Assembly (NCBI GenBank): GCA_021234155.1
Contig: JAJEKV010000006.1
Span: 23,809,568-23,873,567, forward strand
Length of the DNA stretch: 64,000 nt
Source: Isoetes taiwanensis
Taxonomy: Eukaryota; Streptophyta; Lycopodiopsida; Isoetales; Isoetaceae
Direction of reading: 5' to 3'
This document shows positions 47,544 to 59,113 of the stretch, one piece after another (position 1 is the first letter of the stretch; every line of letters starts with the position of its first letter). A program made the translations under genes and the position numbers. The notes under the pieces are model-generated. The model was not told the origin of the DNA, did not search any database, and saw only the letters and a program-made list of their open reading frames with translations.

Positions 47544-47772
47544 TTAGTCATTGAGGTGTGATAAATAATCTGAAAAAGTTGTAGAGTTGCCCTAAGATTC
47601 CAATGGTTTGAACTGTGTATAGTTTCATAGGTTTGCTATTTTGGGCCAAATTTTTGCACCAAAATTCTTATGTTATTTCATCTTTTGTGGGTAGTACACT
47701 ACGATTTGTTATCTTCAAATTCGGGAACGAATGCATTGAAGGGTTTTTTGGCATTTTCTTTTGTAGGTGCTA

Positions 47773-47822
47773 TGCATCATCGCAGCAAACCCGCTCCCTT
47801 GGAGGCGAATCCGGCAACCACA
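47773..47822 (+). CDS. Possible first coding exon, unrecognised
   Basis: An acceptor-like 'cattttcttttgtag' ends at 47767. It is followed by ATG at 47773 and MHHRSKPAPLEANPATT, then a strong donor (acag|gtaagc). The pattern is 5' UTR intron, short first coding exon, then GTAAG. Candidate continuation after 'tgtggcag' at 48500 would give ILDGKAYLYPWWYCLRHLME in another phase, so the model is incomplete. The function is unknown. Confidence 0.25.
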
Positions 47823-48779
47823 GGTAAGCCCTTCTTGCAGTTCTTGTTTCTATTTAGAGTTGCAAAGTAGAGGGCGGAAGCTTCAGACTTTTGCTATGGC
47901 GATGGGGTTATAATTTGGTTGTGTTGTTGAGGTTTGGTTTGCCAGATCGGTCTTCTTATCTGTAAGCCATTGGCTGGGGTTAAGCTCCAGTGGGTCGCAT
48001 GGCAAAAATAGCTCTGGTGAAGCTCTGAAGTTTGCTAGATCAAACAGCGTTTTAGGAAGGAAAGAACCAGGTTTAGGGATTGAGCCAGCTCACTTTTTAT
48101 TGTTTGTTTTATGGATTTTTGTCTTCACATCTCATTACAAATCTGCATCTCTGCTCCAATGATGCATATATTGATGGATTTGCTTGCACAGAAACACTAT
48201 ATTGACTAAAATCTGACCTTCATAAAAGCAATAGCTGGATCTTGCTATACTTCATTTTTATCTCTGTTTTTATGCTTTATTGGTTAGGGTTTCTGGACTT
48301 GGGGAGGTTTAAGCAGATATGCTATTGCAGTCGAGTTAGCAAGATCTAGGGAGCTTTAAGCAGAGTGGAATTAGCAAGAACCAACAGCTTGATGGCACAT
48401 GGTTGCGCGAGTAGAATTTGTGCCGATATCAATTTCCTTTTATCTGTTAAAAATTTCTTTTGTAATTTCCATGGTGATCCAATGCTCCATTGTGGCAGAT
48501 TCTTGATGGCAAGGCTTATTTGTATCCCTGGTGGTACTGCTTGAGGCATCTTATGGAGCAACAAGACAAGAGCAAGTGAGCTATGGTGACTAAAAATTTG
48601 TTCCTTGGTTTTCTAGGCGTATAATTTGAGAATGCACATTTTGTTTGTTACTTCATTGTTTTCTTGTTTGATTAAACGTAGGTCACTACAAACATTCTAA
48701 AGCTTGCTAATTGCAGGTGCAGTATAATTTTAGAGATTTTGTTTGGTACACTTTTTCCTTGTTTGATTAAATGATGGCT

Positions 48780-48900
48780 TGTTAATTGCAGTCGCATCAT
48801 TGTATGTTCACTTGTATTGCAGGTGCATCATTCTATGTTCACAAGTTGCATCATTGTATATTGTATTGCAATGCGTCATTCTGTGTTCACAAGTGTGGCT
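48780..48900 (+). repeat. Degenerate tandem repeat of a GCATCATT...GTTCAC phrase
   Basis: The phrase 'gca(t)cattgtatgttcac', with variants, occurs about four times between 48790 and 48890, separated by 'ttgtattgcag' words. It sits directly upstream of the B-box remnant. Confidence 0.5.
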
Positions 48901-48945
48901 CTATGGCCTTAGCCCAGGTTCAAATCCTGGGAAGCACTATAGTTC
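48894..48945 (+). ncRNA. tRNA-derived remnant with pol III B box
   Basis: 'ccaggttcaaatcctgg' folds as a perfect tRNA T arm (CCAGG stem, TTCAAAT loop, CCTGG) and contains the B-box GGTTCAAATCC. 'tggctctatggcc' 14-30 bp upstream is a weak A-box-like match. A full cloverleaf with an acceptor stem is not seen, so this is more likely part of a tRNA-derived SINE or a tRNA pseudogene than an active tRNA. Confidence 0.4.
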
Positions 48946-49474
48946 TATATTATAGTTGCTTTGATGTGCATACTTGTTTTTGTAGGTAAATCATTATGCT
49001 ATAGTCTAGGTGTGACCATATAGTATTTGCTATTTTCCTAGAATAGAATAGAGAGTACTAGAAGTTTTGGTACCATGTAGTACTTTTCATGTGTATATAC
49101 TTTTCATGCGTACACAAATCTAGTGCTCTTCATGCAGTATTTGTCAACATGCTTATCCTTCAGCGTTGATTATATACACGAACATGAAGGATAACACAAA
49201 TAAGTAGTTGTGTAAGGCTAAACAAAGTCAATACTAATTAGTTGTGCCAGCATGATACTAATGAACTCAAGATCTCCCGGTTCACCTATTGAATCTTCAA
49301 GTTTACCTCTACCAAGAACGAGTGTCAACATTTTAAAATACTTGAGCTTTCCAATAAAAGGATAAAGCTGACTTATGCGATCTCACCAGGCGGTCAACAT
49401 GGATGGGATGTGCAAAAGATTGGCCAAGTGGGTAGTTGTCTGCATACTTGACTAACCTAACTCATTGCCTCTAG

Positions 49475-50738
49475 CTACAAATTTTTTTCGGACTCATTTT
49501 CTGCTAGCATGCCATCAACTGTTGCAGCTAGGATGTCCTTTTCTAAGTCTAGCAATCTTCGCACATCCCTAATATCATTTTGATGCTTCAAGTCTTCCAG
49601 GTAGTAGCTTGGAGAAGGTCCTCGCAAAGCTCTCCTCGCGACAGACACCCCTTCACTTATTGACTCTGGAGTGAGAGCAGCATTTTGAGGCCATCTATAC
49701 TTGAAACATGACTCAGCACTCATATCCTTCTTCATCAGACCCTCTTCGAAAGCTGTTGCCCTGGCATGTGTAAATCTGACGAGATCTTTCTTGTGGTTCT
49801 TCACAACCAGGAGTTGACAATATATGTCATCTTGCTCCTCACAAGTGTTAAGAATACCTTGTTTCTTCATGAGACCGGTCTCTTTTTTCCTGGAGTGTAA
49901 CACAAGATCCACCTTACCATTTGTTTTACCCACGTCAATATACCACTTCACACTGTCATCCATCTTCTCCTCGGGGCATCGAGGATCTGTGTCTGCTCTG
50001 ATAATGGATCCGCTATCATCCATCAACAATGCATAGGGTACTGCATCCTCGTTAGGCTTTTTCTTCTTCTGTGAGCTTGAGGTCGCAGGAGCATCTTCCG
50101 AGCCTCTTGCTTTCTTTGAAGGAGGTGTAACAACTACCAACCGATTTTGCCTTTTCTTCCCTGCAAATGAGGGTGCAATACACGCTTAGCGCGATTTCGA
50201 GTGGTCTACCCAACATCAAGATGAAGCCTAAAACAATAGTCAACCATTCCGCATGCATCTAAATCAGAAAAGAATGGCATACATCACCAATTACGCATGA
50301 CAAATCACGTGTAGGACAAAAAGCAAAGGCTGAACAATCACTCATAAGCAGACCAATTAAACACGGGCAGAATAATTTACTCACTGCCAGACAAATAAAA
50401 AACAGAACAGTTAATCACGGGCAGGACAATTAAACACAGGAAGGACAATTATGCAAAGGCAGATTTAACTCACAGCCAGAGAAATGATAGACATAACAAT
50501 TAAGGGGGGCAGAAAATTGACAGAAAATAAAGAACAAACACTGTACAATAAACGCAATTCAATGAACGTAACCAATAAAACGTAACAAAGAATCGAACAA
50601 TGAACGAATGACATATAGAATGATGAAGATTTCTGGCCTTGAACAGCTTCTCTCGTAGCTCAGCCAGAGTTCGGAGCAGCACGACCTTTGGACGGCATTT
50701 TCGCGATGCTTGAAGTTCTTGAGCGCCTCTGAGCAAGT
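49475..50738 (-). CDS. Unrecognised 232-residue basic protein, two coding exons
   Basis: Proposed model: an acceptor (attgcag) ends at 50739 and an exon 50738-50686 contains 40 bases of leader and ATG CCG TCC AAA G. A GT donor lies at 50685 and an acceptor (catttgcag) ends at 50161, then exon 50160-49475. The 13-nt coding piece joins in frame to give MPSKGKKRQNRLVVVTPPSK. The protein has a Lys/Arg-rich N-terminus with KKAR and KKKK clusters (possible nuclear signal), an acidic and hydrophilic middle (PRCPEEKMDDSVKWYIDVGK), AESCFKYRWPQNAALTPESI, and a helical acidic C-terminus (LEKDILAATVDGMLAENESE). No domain is recognised. The second exon is uninterrupted for 686 nt, which favours a real gene or a recently active transposon gene. 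Confidence 0.55.
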
Positions 50739-51254
50739 CTGCAATAAAAAAACAAGAAAAAAAATTCAAAACCTTATATAGATTTCCATAAGCAATCGAC
50801 AGTCGGGTTTGGTTAGCCGATTCGACTTTGGATCAACGGATTTCATTCGGATCAATTTTAGATCGATAGTCCGATAGATGCGGCGCGCTACTTAGATTTC
50901 GCGGATCGACTTCAAATCGACGGTCGGAAATCTTACGATTGCGTCTAATGGATGACGCGGATTGGACCGACAATTAATGATTCAACGACCTCCATGATTA
51001 TGAAATCCAAAATTAGATTTCACTTTCACCCGCTAAAAGGCAAATAATTAATGGATAATTTGAAAATGCCACATAATCTTGCCGTCAGCCTTTCTTTCCA
51101 TTCGAAAGCCCATACGATGAAATCAGAAGAACTCGGAAGAATAGAAAAGACGCCTGCACCTGAACGATGTCGAACACCTTCATGTATGTTCATCTACTCT
51201 TTCCTCGATCGCCACGCAATTTAGTCCCATAATCTTACGAGATTCAACAGTGCT

Positions 51255-51530
51255 GGAGAGGAATGTTACATGCTGACGACGAATTTGAAGAGGAGGGTGG
51301 GGAATTGCAAGATAGAATTAATCGATCCGGAAGCAGTATGCCATGGAGTTCCTCTGGGAAGTGATCATGTGAAGATCCTAGTTACCATTTGCCATTTCAA
51401 TGACGAAGCATTACCCAGAAGGCATCATGATGGAGACACAGTCGGAGAAAGCATCGGAACGTTTGTTGCATGGCCAGTAAATCGCTTAAAAAAGATAAGA
51501 GTTTCATTTTTTCAAAAGAAATAGAGGAAG
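51255..51530 (+). pseudogene. DUF8039-like fragment of a plant transposon protein
   Basis: The frame reads KIELIDPEAVCHGVPLGSDH, VKILVTICHFNDEALPRRHH and ESIGTFVAWPVNRLKK. The HGVPLG...GTFVAWP layout matches the DUF8039 domain, often found in CACTA-type transposon proteins and Ulp1-linked plant proteins. The other modules are absent and the frame ends shortly after the domain, so this is an isolated fragment. It lies divergently beside the unrecognised minus-strand gene at 49.5-50.7 kb. Confidence 0.55.
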
Positions 51531-51605
51531 ATGCATCAGGAGAAGTAGATTGAGTACATATACTAAGATGCTCGAGCTGATTCTGTCATATGTATAAAAT
51601 TAATA

Positions 51606-51830
51606 GGCCTGCAGACCATACCATTCAATCAAAATTTTAAAACTATAAGGCCTGCAGACCAGACCATTCAGGAGTTTACAAAACACTAGACAGTCTTTAC
51701 ATTTTTCTACATAGATCTGTGTGTTATTCCTCAGTAGTATCAAATGCTGGCACAGGAGAAGCTGGCACAGTAGAAGTAGAAACAAGAGAAGCTGGCACAG
51801 TAGAGGTAGAACAAGAGTTAGACCGCATGT
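51606..51830. repeat. Short direct repeats
   Basis: 'ggcctgcagaccata/gaccatt' is repeated 43 bp apart (51607 and 51650). A 'gaagctggcacagtagaagt' unit repeats about three times between 51749 and 51815. The minus-strand frames here are Leu-rich by composition only. Confidence 0.6.
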
Positions 51831-51989
51831 AAGCATGAGTAGCAGAGTTCATAATACTGCATGAGTCAAATGCTAGCGTCAGACATATAGTTAGGTGTCG
51901 AGTCAATAGTAGCATCAAACATATGGCCAATGGTAGAGCCAAAATTAAAATCAATGATAGTGTCAGATATACAGTCATTATAGAGTTGA

Positions 51990-53700
51990 ATTAGAGGTCA
52001 ATGTTAAAGTCAGACATAGAGTCAAACCTAGAGTTCGATTTAGCACCTATATTAGAGCCATATGTAACGCCAATGGTTTGTGACAACTAATCTTAGTTTC
52101 ATGGTGTAGCATCATCCATGGAGTCAGACATAGCATCAGAATTAGTAGCAAAGAATTAGCTAACTATAACTATTGCTATTAACTAAACGCTTTTTTCACC
52201 TCTAAACACACAAGAATATCCATCTGACACTATGGCTAATGCTAATCCTCCTTTTCTCTTGTAGTGAAACTTGTCCCGCATTCGATCTCGGGCACGATAT
52301 GTTCAACTGTCTCGCTTTAAACCAAATTCATGTGCTATTAGACACATCCTTGATGGGTTCATTGGGATCATATCTTCAAGAGATCTCGTGATACACACAC
52401 TCGATATATCCTTTGGGGTGCTAATGAATTGTACCACGATTTTTATTGCATAGTATCGCAATTATTGTTGCAAAGGTTTTTCTCGCAAAAACCCTTCGAG
52501 ATAGGGTTTTTTAATCGTTACAGTAATATATTTGATGTTCTCTTTGTTTGGATCCCATGGGCCTCTTAAGTTAGTGTGGAAATACATGTTGATGTGAACC
52601 AACTCCTGCCTTTTATTTAGAATTCTAACCATTCAACTTTTTATTTTTCTTTAGACCTATATAAAAAATTTAAGTTGCCTTTATTTATAGTTCTAAATAT
52701 TCAACTTTTTATGAAAAGTAATGAGGAATTAAAGCATCTCCCTTTCTATTCATAGATGGTAATCGCCAACATTTCTAATGTTGATAGTTAGGTTTGAAAA
52801 CTAGTTCCTCTCATGATAAGTCCTATATAAGTTCCCACTCATACTAGGTGGGTAATTGTGAGTACTTAGGTTCATAGGTGCTAGGTGCCAATGGTTCTAA
52901 TAGTGTTAACTAGGTTGATAAAGAGTATACATTGGTACAGCCTCTTGAAATCTAGTGTCTTCCATATCAAAATGATATTATTAATTTTGTAAGAAGTATA
53001 TATTGTCTTCCATATGAAGTTGATATTAAGTTTGTAAGAACTATAAATTGGTATCAATCGAGGAAGGTTGAAGTGGCAAAAAACCACGAGAATCTTTATA
53101 TCGTGACTTGCCTTCATTCCTAGAATTCTAAATTAAACTTCTTATTCTCCCATAGACCTATATCAAAAGTCAACTTGCCTTTATTTTACAATTTCACCAT
53201 TCAAATTTTTGTTATTCACTAAATCTAGATGAAAACGCCATAGGGACTCAAGACATCTCACAGTTTCCATTAGCAACTAATAAATCAATACCATAGTTCA
53301 TATACTATTTCATTGAACTATGTTTCAATACGACTAAATTATTCATCCAAATACTCCTCAAAGATCAAGTGCCTCTTACGAGAGGCAAGTGAAGAATAGC
53401 AAAATATGATTGATTTATAGGTTTGAATTCCAAAACTACTAATAGTTCAACATCATAAATTCATCCACTATTATTGAACTACGTTTGTTTTACTATGATT
53501 AAATATGTTTTACTGTGATGTCACATAATAATGGCTTTTAAGTTTGTTCGCCCGTATGTACTTCATATTAGCATTATCATTTTTGCCTTCTATATAATAG
53601 TTCGTCTACATTCCATCACATTAAAATATGTTCACATGTATTGATAGAACATAATCTTTAGACATGAAGAAAGATACAATGCATACGTAGGACTGTAGAG
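51990..53700. other. Intergenic DNA, no gene recognised
   Basis: The sequence is AT-rich with no credible exon. A partly palindromic motif near 52474-52515 resembles, in reverse, 5436-5478. Phrases such as 'aattctaaccattcaacttttt' recur loosely around 52620-53210, suggesting an old repeat. Confidence 0.45.
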
Positions 53701-53769
53701 AAAATTGAAGATGTGAACATTAAAATATATTCATGTGTTGATAGAACATTGTCCATACCTCTGGGAAAA

Positions 53770-54345
53770 GCATATCCCATGAGTCAAGGGACACTTTCAA
53801 GTAGCAAGAAGGATATATTGCCAAGCTCCATCGTGACAAGAAGGGATCCGGTGACTCAGTATTTTGGCTCAAATGCATCAAGATTCAATTTTGTTTTCAG
53901 ATTTGGGAGCCTATCTAGGGTCTAATTCTCAGATTCAGGAGGTTTTGATTCTATTTACCGATCTAGAAGATAATCCAATTTTGTTTTTTCAAATTGAAGG
54001 GAAATTCGATTTCATTTTTTCAATTTCAAGAACCTCAAAAAGAGACAGAGATGGCTACATTACCACTGATGGTGTGGAATTTTCAAACAATAGGGATTCC
54101 AAAGTTTGATGATCTAGTAGATCGATCCTTTGAAGCATATTGCAGTTTGAGAGGTCTTGCTAATAATGTAAGTTACCAACATGATTATTTGCTATGGCTT
54201 CTCAGGTTATTTGCAAGATTCGGTGGTGGAATAAATCCAGCCAGATACCATTACATATCAAGAATTGAAGAAAGCAGTCATTGCTAATTATCAAGAAATA
54301 TGGTAAGGATAAGACTATAGAAAGGTGGACCACTTTCAAGACCTA
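53770..54345 (+). pseudogene. Stray gag fragment of the composite Gypsy family
   Basis: On the plus strand this region encodes in short frames KKDILPSSIVTRRDPVTQ, then NSQIQEVLILFTDLEDN, then NFQTIGIPKFDDLVDRSFEA. It ends in a segment equivalent to 'ERWTxF'. These correspond in order to the N-terminal gag of the elements at 28-29 kb and 34 kb. No LTR, PBS or pol flanks it, so it is an isolated, older remnant with several frameshifts. Confidence 0.7.
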
Positions 54346-54379
54346 TTTAATTAAATTGAGAAAAAACCACTTCCTATTT

Positions 54380-54515
54380 TTTAATTTAGCGGACTAAGTT
54401 TAGCATTATTTGTTTTGTGTGCCATTGGAGTTTAGCGTAGTTTAGCGGATTAAGCTTCACTTTATGTGCCATTAGAGTTTAGCGGACTAAGCTTTGCATT
54501 GTTATTTATGTGCCA
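54380..54515 (+). repeat. Three-copy tandem repeat of about 47 bp
   Basis: 'tttagcggactaag' or 'tttagcggattaag' followed by a T-rich stretch and 'tgtgccatt.gag' occurs three times, at about 54387, 54439 and 54478. Confidence 0.6.
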
Positions 54516-54592
54516 TATGAAAGAAAGATCATTACTACGATTTTTGGGTTGCCCCTAGGGGGCAAATCCTCGTTTATGTGGGTTTGTGGGAT

Positions 54593-54624
54593 ATACTGAG
54601 TATATGCTGGAATATACTCAGTAT
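54593..54624. repeat. 11-bp perfect inverted repeat
   Basis: 'atactgagtat' and 'atactcagtat' are separated by 10 bp and would form a short hairpin. No element could be assigned. Confidence 0.5.
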
Positions 54625-54639
54625 ATGTTGATGACTGCT

Positions 54640-56560
54640 AAAACCCTTTGTTCCCTGTAAATGCACCCGGTCGATTCGCCATGTGTGGATCAAGGATGTT
54701 CGGACCCGGAACCTTGGCGGCTCCAATCTGATGAATAAGAACACAGCCAGGGCGTGAACGGTGGCCGGGAGGGATCGGTTTATTTCGAGCAAGGGAGGGT
54801 CGTTTTAATAAAGGGTTTTAGTCTCTGTTGACTGCTTTGCTAGGTTTCTTGTAGGGACATGCCGACTGCTTAATCGGCTTGCACTGCCATGGTCATGCTT
54901 GGTGGAGGCCTCTGGAACAAAGCTTTCCATGGCTAATCAAATTTTGTAAGTATGTGTTTTATTTGGCATTTTCTACCTTATGGGTTCTCTTTACGTCATC
55001 ATATTTTCTAAACAAGTTTCCTTCCCTGTTAAATGCATTTCTTTCAGGTCTGTTTTGGTGTTCTCGCATTTCCATGCCCGGTCCATTTGGTCCAACAATT
55101 TCGGTTTTAGGTTGTTGGTACGATTAGGTAAAGCTTCAATTAATTTTAATGAGAGACGGAACTTGTAGCATAGTTGATGGCCCGAAGCAAAACCCCGTAG
55201 ATGCCTCTAAACTTCAAGAGTGGGAGATCGAGATAGAAAAGCCATAACCACATTGGTTTGGTAGAAGGCTACGCTCACCTTGTGGACAAAAGGCTCCAAA
55301 TATAACCGGGATACCTTAGTGGAAGCATTTGGCGACAAGGGAAAGAGTCGTGGAGTTGGCATTGAAGCGTTAAGTGTTTGATGTGACCGAGTGTTGGAAT
55401 AGCAAGGTTGAAGGCGGTAGTGTCGATTAGAAGATCAAATGGCGATTATTGAAAGCATTAGCTCCCTGATGTCTCTTATTGAAGATTGTGCATAGGTTGG
55501 AACTAGGCAACCTCTAGAAGGGGCTCCCGCACGATCAATTATTTCCTCCAAATATTAAATGCTATTGTAAATCAAAGTTTCTCTTTACCATATTATTATT
55601 GCCATTGTTTCGGCTATGAGACTTTGCAAGTATTCCAAAAGATGCCTTCACCGGTGAACCGTGGAGATTGTGGAAGGAAACTCCATGTGAGTGCAATAAC
55701 TTTTTGCAAGTTGGTACAGAACATAGATTTTTTTTTTTATAGCTACATGCAAAGGAAAGGCGACATAGGTTTGATTCTACGCCTCGACTACATCATGCAA
55801 GTAGTCATAGGTGTATGTCAAGATTTTGCCTAAGATTGATTCATTGATGAATGCTTAAAAAAGCATGTCGGTCGCATTGGAAAATGATGATGTTGCATTT
55901 TGGACCTTAAAAAGGGTTGGCCCCCGCATAGCCTGCTATGCAAGGTCATTGTTTGTACTATAACGGTGGTCTCCTTTGCTTTCTCATTTCCATCTTTAAT
56001 TATAAGTTAAGGGAATAAATCTCTATGGCACATTATTCAAAAGCATTCATTGTTTAAAAGAATATGTGATGCAATGCGGGAGGTGCGAGGGAAGATGCCG
56101 ATGCAGGATGTTGTCTTGTTGCTAGTCACATTCTTGCCATCGTGGCAGAAAAAGGATAGCTTTGGTTCTCATTGTGAGTTTTCTCATGTAGGTACCTTTT
56201 AATAGAAGCGATCTCGGGGAATATATGTGGGAATCCTAATCCTATCATCCTTCCTAGAACATTTAAGGTAAATTTCTTCTTTTTAGAGTTTTGCCTCATA
56301 GTGAACCACAAGAAGCATGCTTAAGCTATTTGTCAATGTGATAGTGTTAATAATAAAGTGACGGATGCATTTTAGGAGACACATATTAGCTCTGAGTAGA
56401 TCAATTTGTTAACTCCCTGCGGGTGAAATCATTCTATTGTGTGTATGAAAATACAAGACATACCGTAAGCTACTACTGCATTGTTAACGTCCACAGCTTG
56501 GAGCAAAGTTGGTAAACAAAGTAGATTTGTTGCAACATTCCTTTTATTCCGTACCTTGTA
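54640..56560. other. Intergenic DNA, no gene recognised
   Basis: Frames are under 85 codons and show no family resemblance. GC content is locally higher at 54660-54790. A T run lies at 55728-55738. Nothing supports a gene or an intact element. Confidence 0.45.
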
Positions 56561-56576
56561 GAAGCTCCATCATGAG

Positions 56577-57778
56577 CAGTGAGGGAATTTGCAAGGCACT
56601 CCTATATTCGGAGGAGGCCGAACAATAAAATTTTTCGCTTTTCATGTGGAAAAAAAATCTAAAAATTGAACTTTTCATGTGACAAGTAAAAATCAAGAAT
56701 GAAAATTTTAAACAAAAATAAGCAAACTATTGTATAATCCAACAAAAGATGATGTTTCAATAAAACATAATAAACAGTGATCCATTAGATAATATAATCA
56801 AAATAGCCAAAAGTTCAACAGATTATGTTTCTATCAAAAGTAAGAGGTATGGCATATTCAATAAAACCTGAACTTATTCAGATATAATAGACAGAGATAT
56901 CATTTTAAGGTTATATGTCATGTTTAATTCTTCGCGATTCTTTTAATTTTTACAAGTTTCAATTACATAACTTTATCTTTAAATTTAAAGTATAATTGTT
57001 ATAGAAACATAAAATTGCTTTCTAAACTAACTTTCACGTGAATCTATTTAGAATTAGACATTTCAAGAATATAAAATTTTAGTGATTTTATAATAATTTT
57101 AAATTTGGCAATCAGGATAATTTGTAAATGAAATATAATAGTTTGATAAGTGATTGACTTAAAATTATATGAGAATTTCACAATTTACAAACTCTTGGCA
57201 CTTCAAAAATACTTTAAAAAAGTGTTAGATTTAAAAGATAAAGTTCATGTTTAATGACAAATATTAAATAGTTTATTATTGATGAAATAAACATATATTG
57301 AAAACTAATTAAAAAAATTATTCATTTTTTTTAATTAAAATATAAACGTAATTATTTGATTAATTTCAACTAAACTTTCTTTAAAAATTAAAAAAAATTA
57401 ACATTTCAATCATGTAGAGTTTACCTGAGATGAAAATTTAATTTAGGAAGAGGACAATTTTTTGTAGAAGTTTGTGTGTTTAAAATTCCTATTTTATTGG
57501 CTTTTCTTTTTCTTTTATTATTGGTTATTATATAAGTAGGTAGGTAATATAGAATATATATTAAGGAAAAAAAAAAACATATATAAATCTTATAAAAAAT
57601 GACAAGAAAATATTGTAATGGTGCCTTTCATATGATAGGCACTAATTGTAGGTGCATGTCCTCGTGACGAGCAAACTTCATAACCTGACTTTGCATTTGC
57701 AATGCATATTTTCAATTTGCAAATTTTGACCGGCCAGAGTGCTCAAGACAGGCATGCAACGTTGCAAATTCCCTCACT
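56577..57778 (+). mobile_element. Non-autonomous hAT-like element, copy 1
   Basis: It begins CAGTGAGGGAATTTGCAA and ends with its inverted form TTGCAAATTCCCTCACT, although the base after the end is A instead of G. The interior is extremely AT-rich, with no coding frame. It is close to copy 2 throughout. Confidence 0.75.
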
Positions 57779-57917
57779 AAATGCCGTAGTCTCCTCGCGG
57801 AGTAGCTTGATCTGATTTTCTTGCTTTCCAATTACTTTCCCGATCTTGCCTGCAGGTACAAGAAGGCGAAACACAACATCAGGGCTCTTGGCAGGCCGTT
57901 TAGCAGCAGGTCCGGGC
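57779..57917 (-). pseudogene. KH-domain gene fragment between two hAT-like copies
   Basis: The minus strand is open across the whole 139 bp and encodes SPDVVFRLLVPAGKIGKVIG followed by KQENQIKLLREETTA. This is the first half of a KH RNA-binding domain as found in plant multi-KH proteins (usual pattern 'vfRlLcP..kiGsvIGKgG..ik.lreet'). The GxxG loop here is GKQE rather than GKGG. Both ends stop exactly at transposon termini, so only a fragment was captured or left behind. Confidence 0.75.
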
Positions 57918-59113
57918 CAGTGAGGGAATTTGCAAGGCACTCCCTATTTCAGAGGACAGGCAATAAAAGTTTCTGCTTTTCATGTGGAAAAAAAATCTAA
58001 AAATTGAACTTTTCATGTGACAAGTAAAAATCAAGAATGAAAATTTTAAACAAAAATAAGCAAACTATTGTATAATCCAACAAAAGATGATGTTTCAATA
58101 AAACACAATAAACTTTTAGTGATCCATTAGATAATATAATCAAAATAGCCAAAAGTTCAACAGATTATGTTTCTATCAAAAGTAAGAGGTATGGCATATT
58201 CAATAAAACCTGAACTTATTCAGATATAATAGACAGAGATATCATTTTAAGGTTATATGTCATGTTTAATTCTTTTCACATTCTTTTAATTTTTACAAGT
58301 TTCAATTACATAACTTTATCTTTAAATTTAAAGTATAATTGTTATAGAAACATAAAATTGCTTTCTAAACTAACTTTCACGTGAATCTATTTAGAATTAG
58401 ACATTTCAAGAATATAAATTTTTAGTGATTTTATAATAATTTTAAATTTGGCAATCAGGATAATTTGTAAATGAAATATAATAGTTTGATAAGTGATTGA
58501 CTTAAAATTATATGAGAATTTCACAATTTACAAACTCTTGGCACTTCAAAAATACTTTAAAAAAGTGTTAGATTTAAAAGATAAAGTTCATACAAATATT
58601 AAATAGTTTATTATTGATGAAATAAACATATATTGAAAACTAATTAAAAAAATTATTCATTTTTTTTAATTAAAATATAAACGTAAATTTGATTAATTTC
58701 AACTAAACTTTCTTTAAAAATTAAAAAAAAAATAACATTTCAATCATGTAGAGCTTACCTGAGATGAAAATTTAATTTAGGAAGAGGACAATTTTTTGTA
58801 GAAGTTTGTGTGTTTAAAATTCCTATTTTATTGGCTTTTCTTTTTCTTTTATTATTGCTTATTATATAAGTAGGTAGGTAATATAGAATATATATTAAGG
58901 AAAAAAAAATATATATATAAATCTCATAAAAAATGACAAGAAAATATTGTAATGGTGCCTTTCATATGATAGGCACTAATTGTAGGTGCATGTCCTCGTG
59001 ACGAGCAAACTCGATAACCTGACTTTGCATTTGCAATGCATATTTTCAATTTGCAAATTTTGACAGGCCAGAGTGCTCAAGACAGGCATGCAACATTGCA
59101 AATTTCCTCACTG
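57918..59113 (+). mobile_element. Non-autonomous hAT-like element, copy 2
   Basis: It has complete ends CAGTGAGG and CCTCACTG and about 1,196 bp. It differs from copy 1 mainly by small indels. Near its start it reads 'tttcagaggacaggcaa' where copy 1 has 'attcggaggaggccgaacaa', a CAG-linked discrepancy. Confidence 0.75.

Noticed and set aside
50500-50769. Minus-strand frame RKCRPKVVLLRTLAELREKL as a coding exon
   Set aside because: The alternative model that starts at ATG 50698 and splices at 50685 joins in frame to the long downstream exon, whereas this frame leads into intron-like AT-rich sequence.
56577-59113. Interpretation of the two 1.2-kb direct repeats as LTRs of a retrotransposon
   Set aside because: The repeats have inverted CAGTGAGG ends instead of TG...CA, there is no PBS or PPT, and the target duplication is 8 bp, which fits hAT and not LTR elements.
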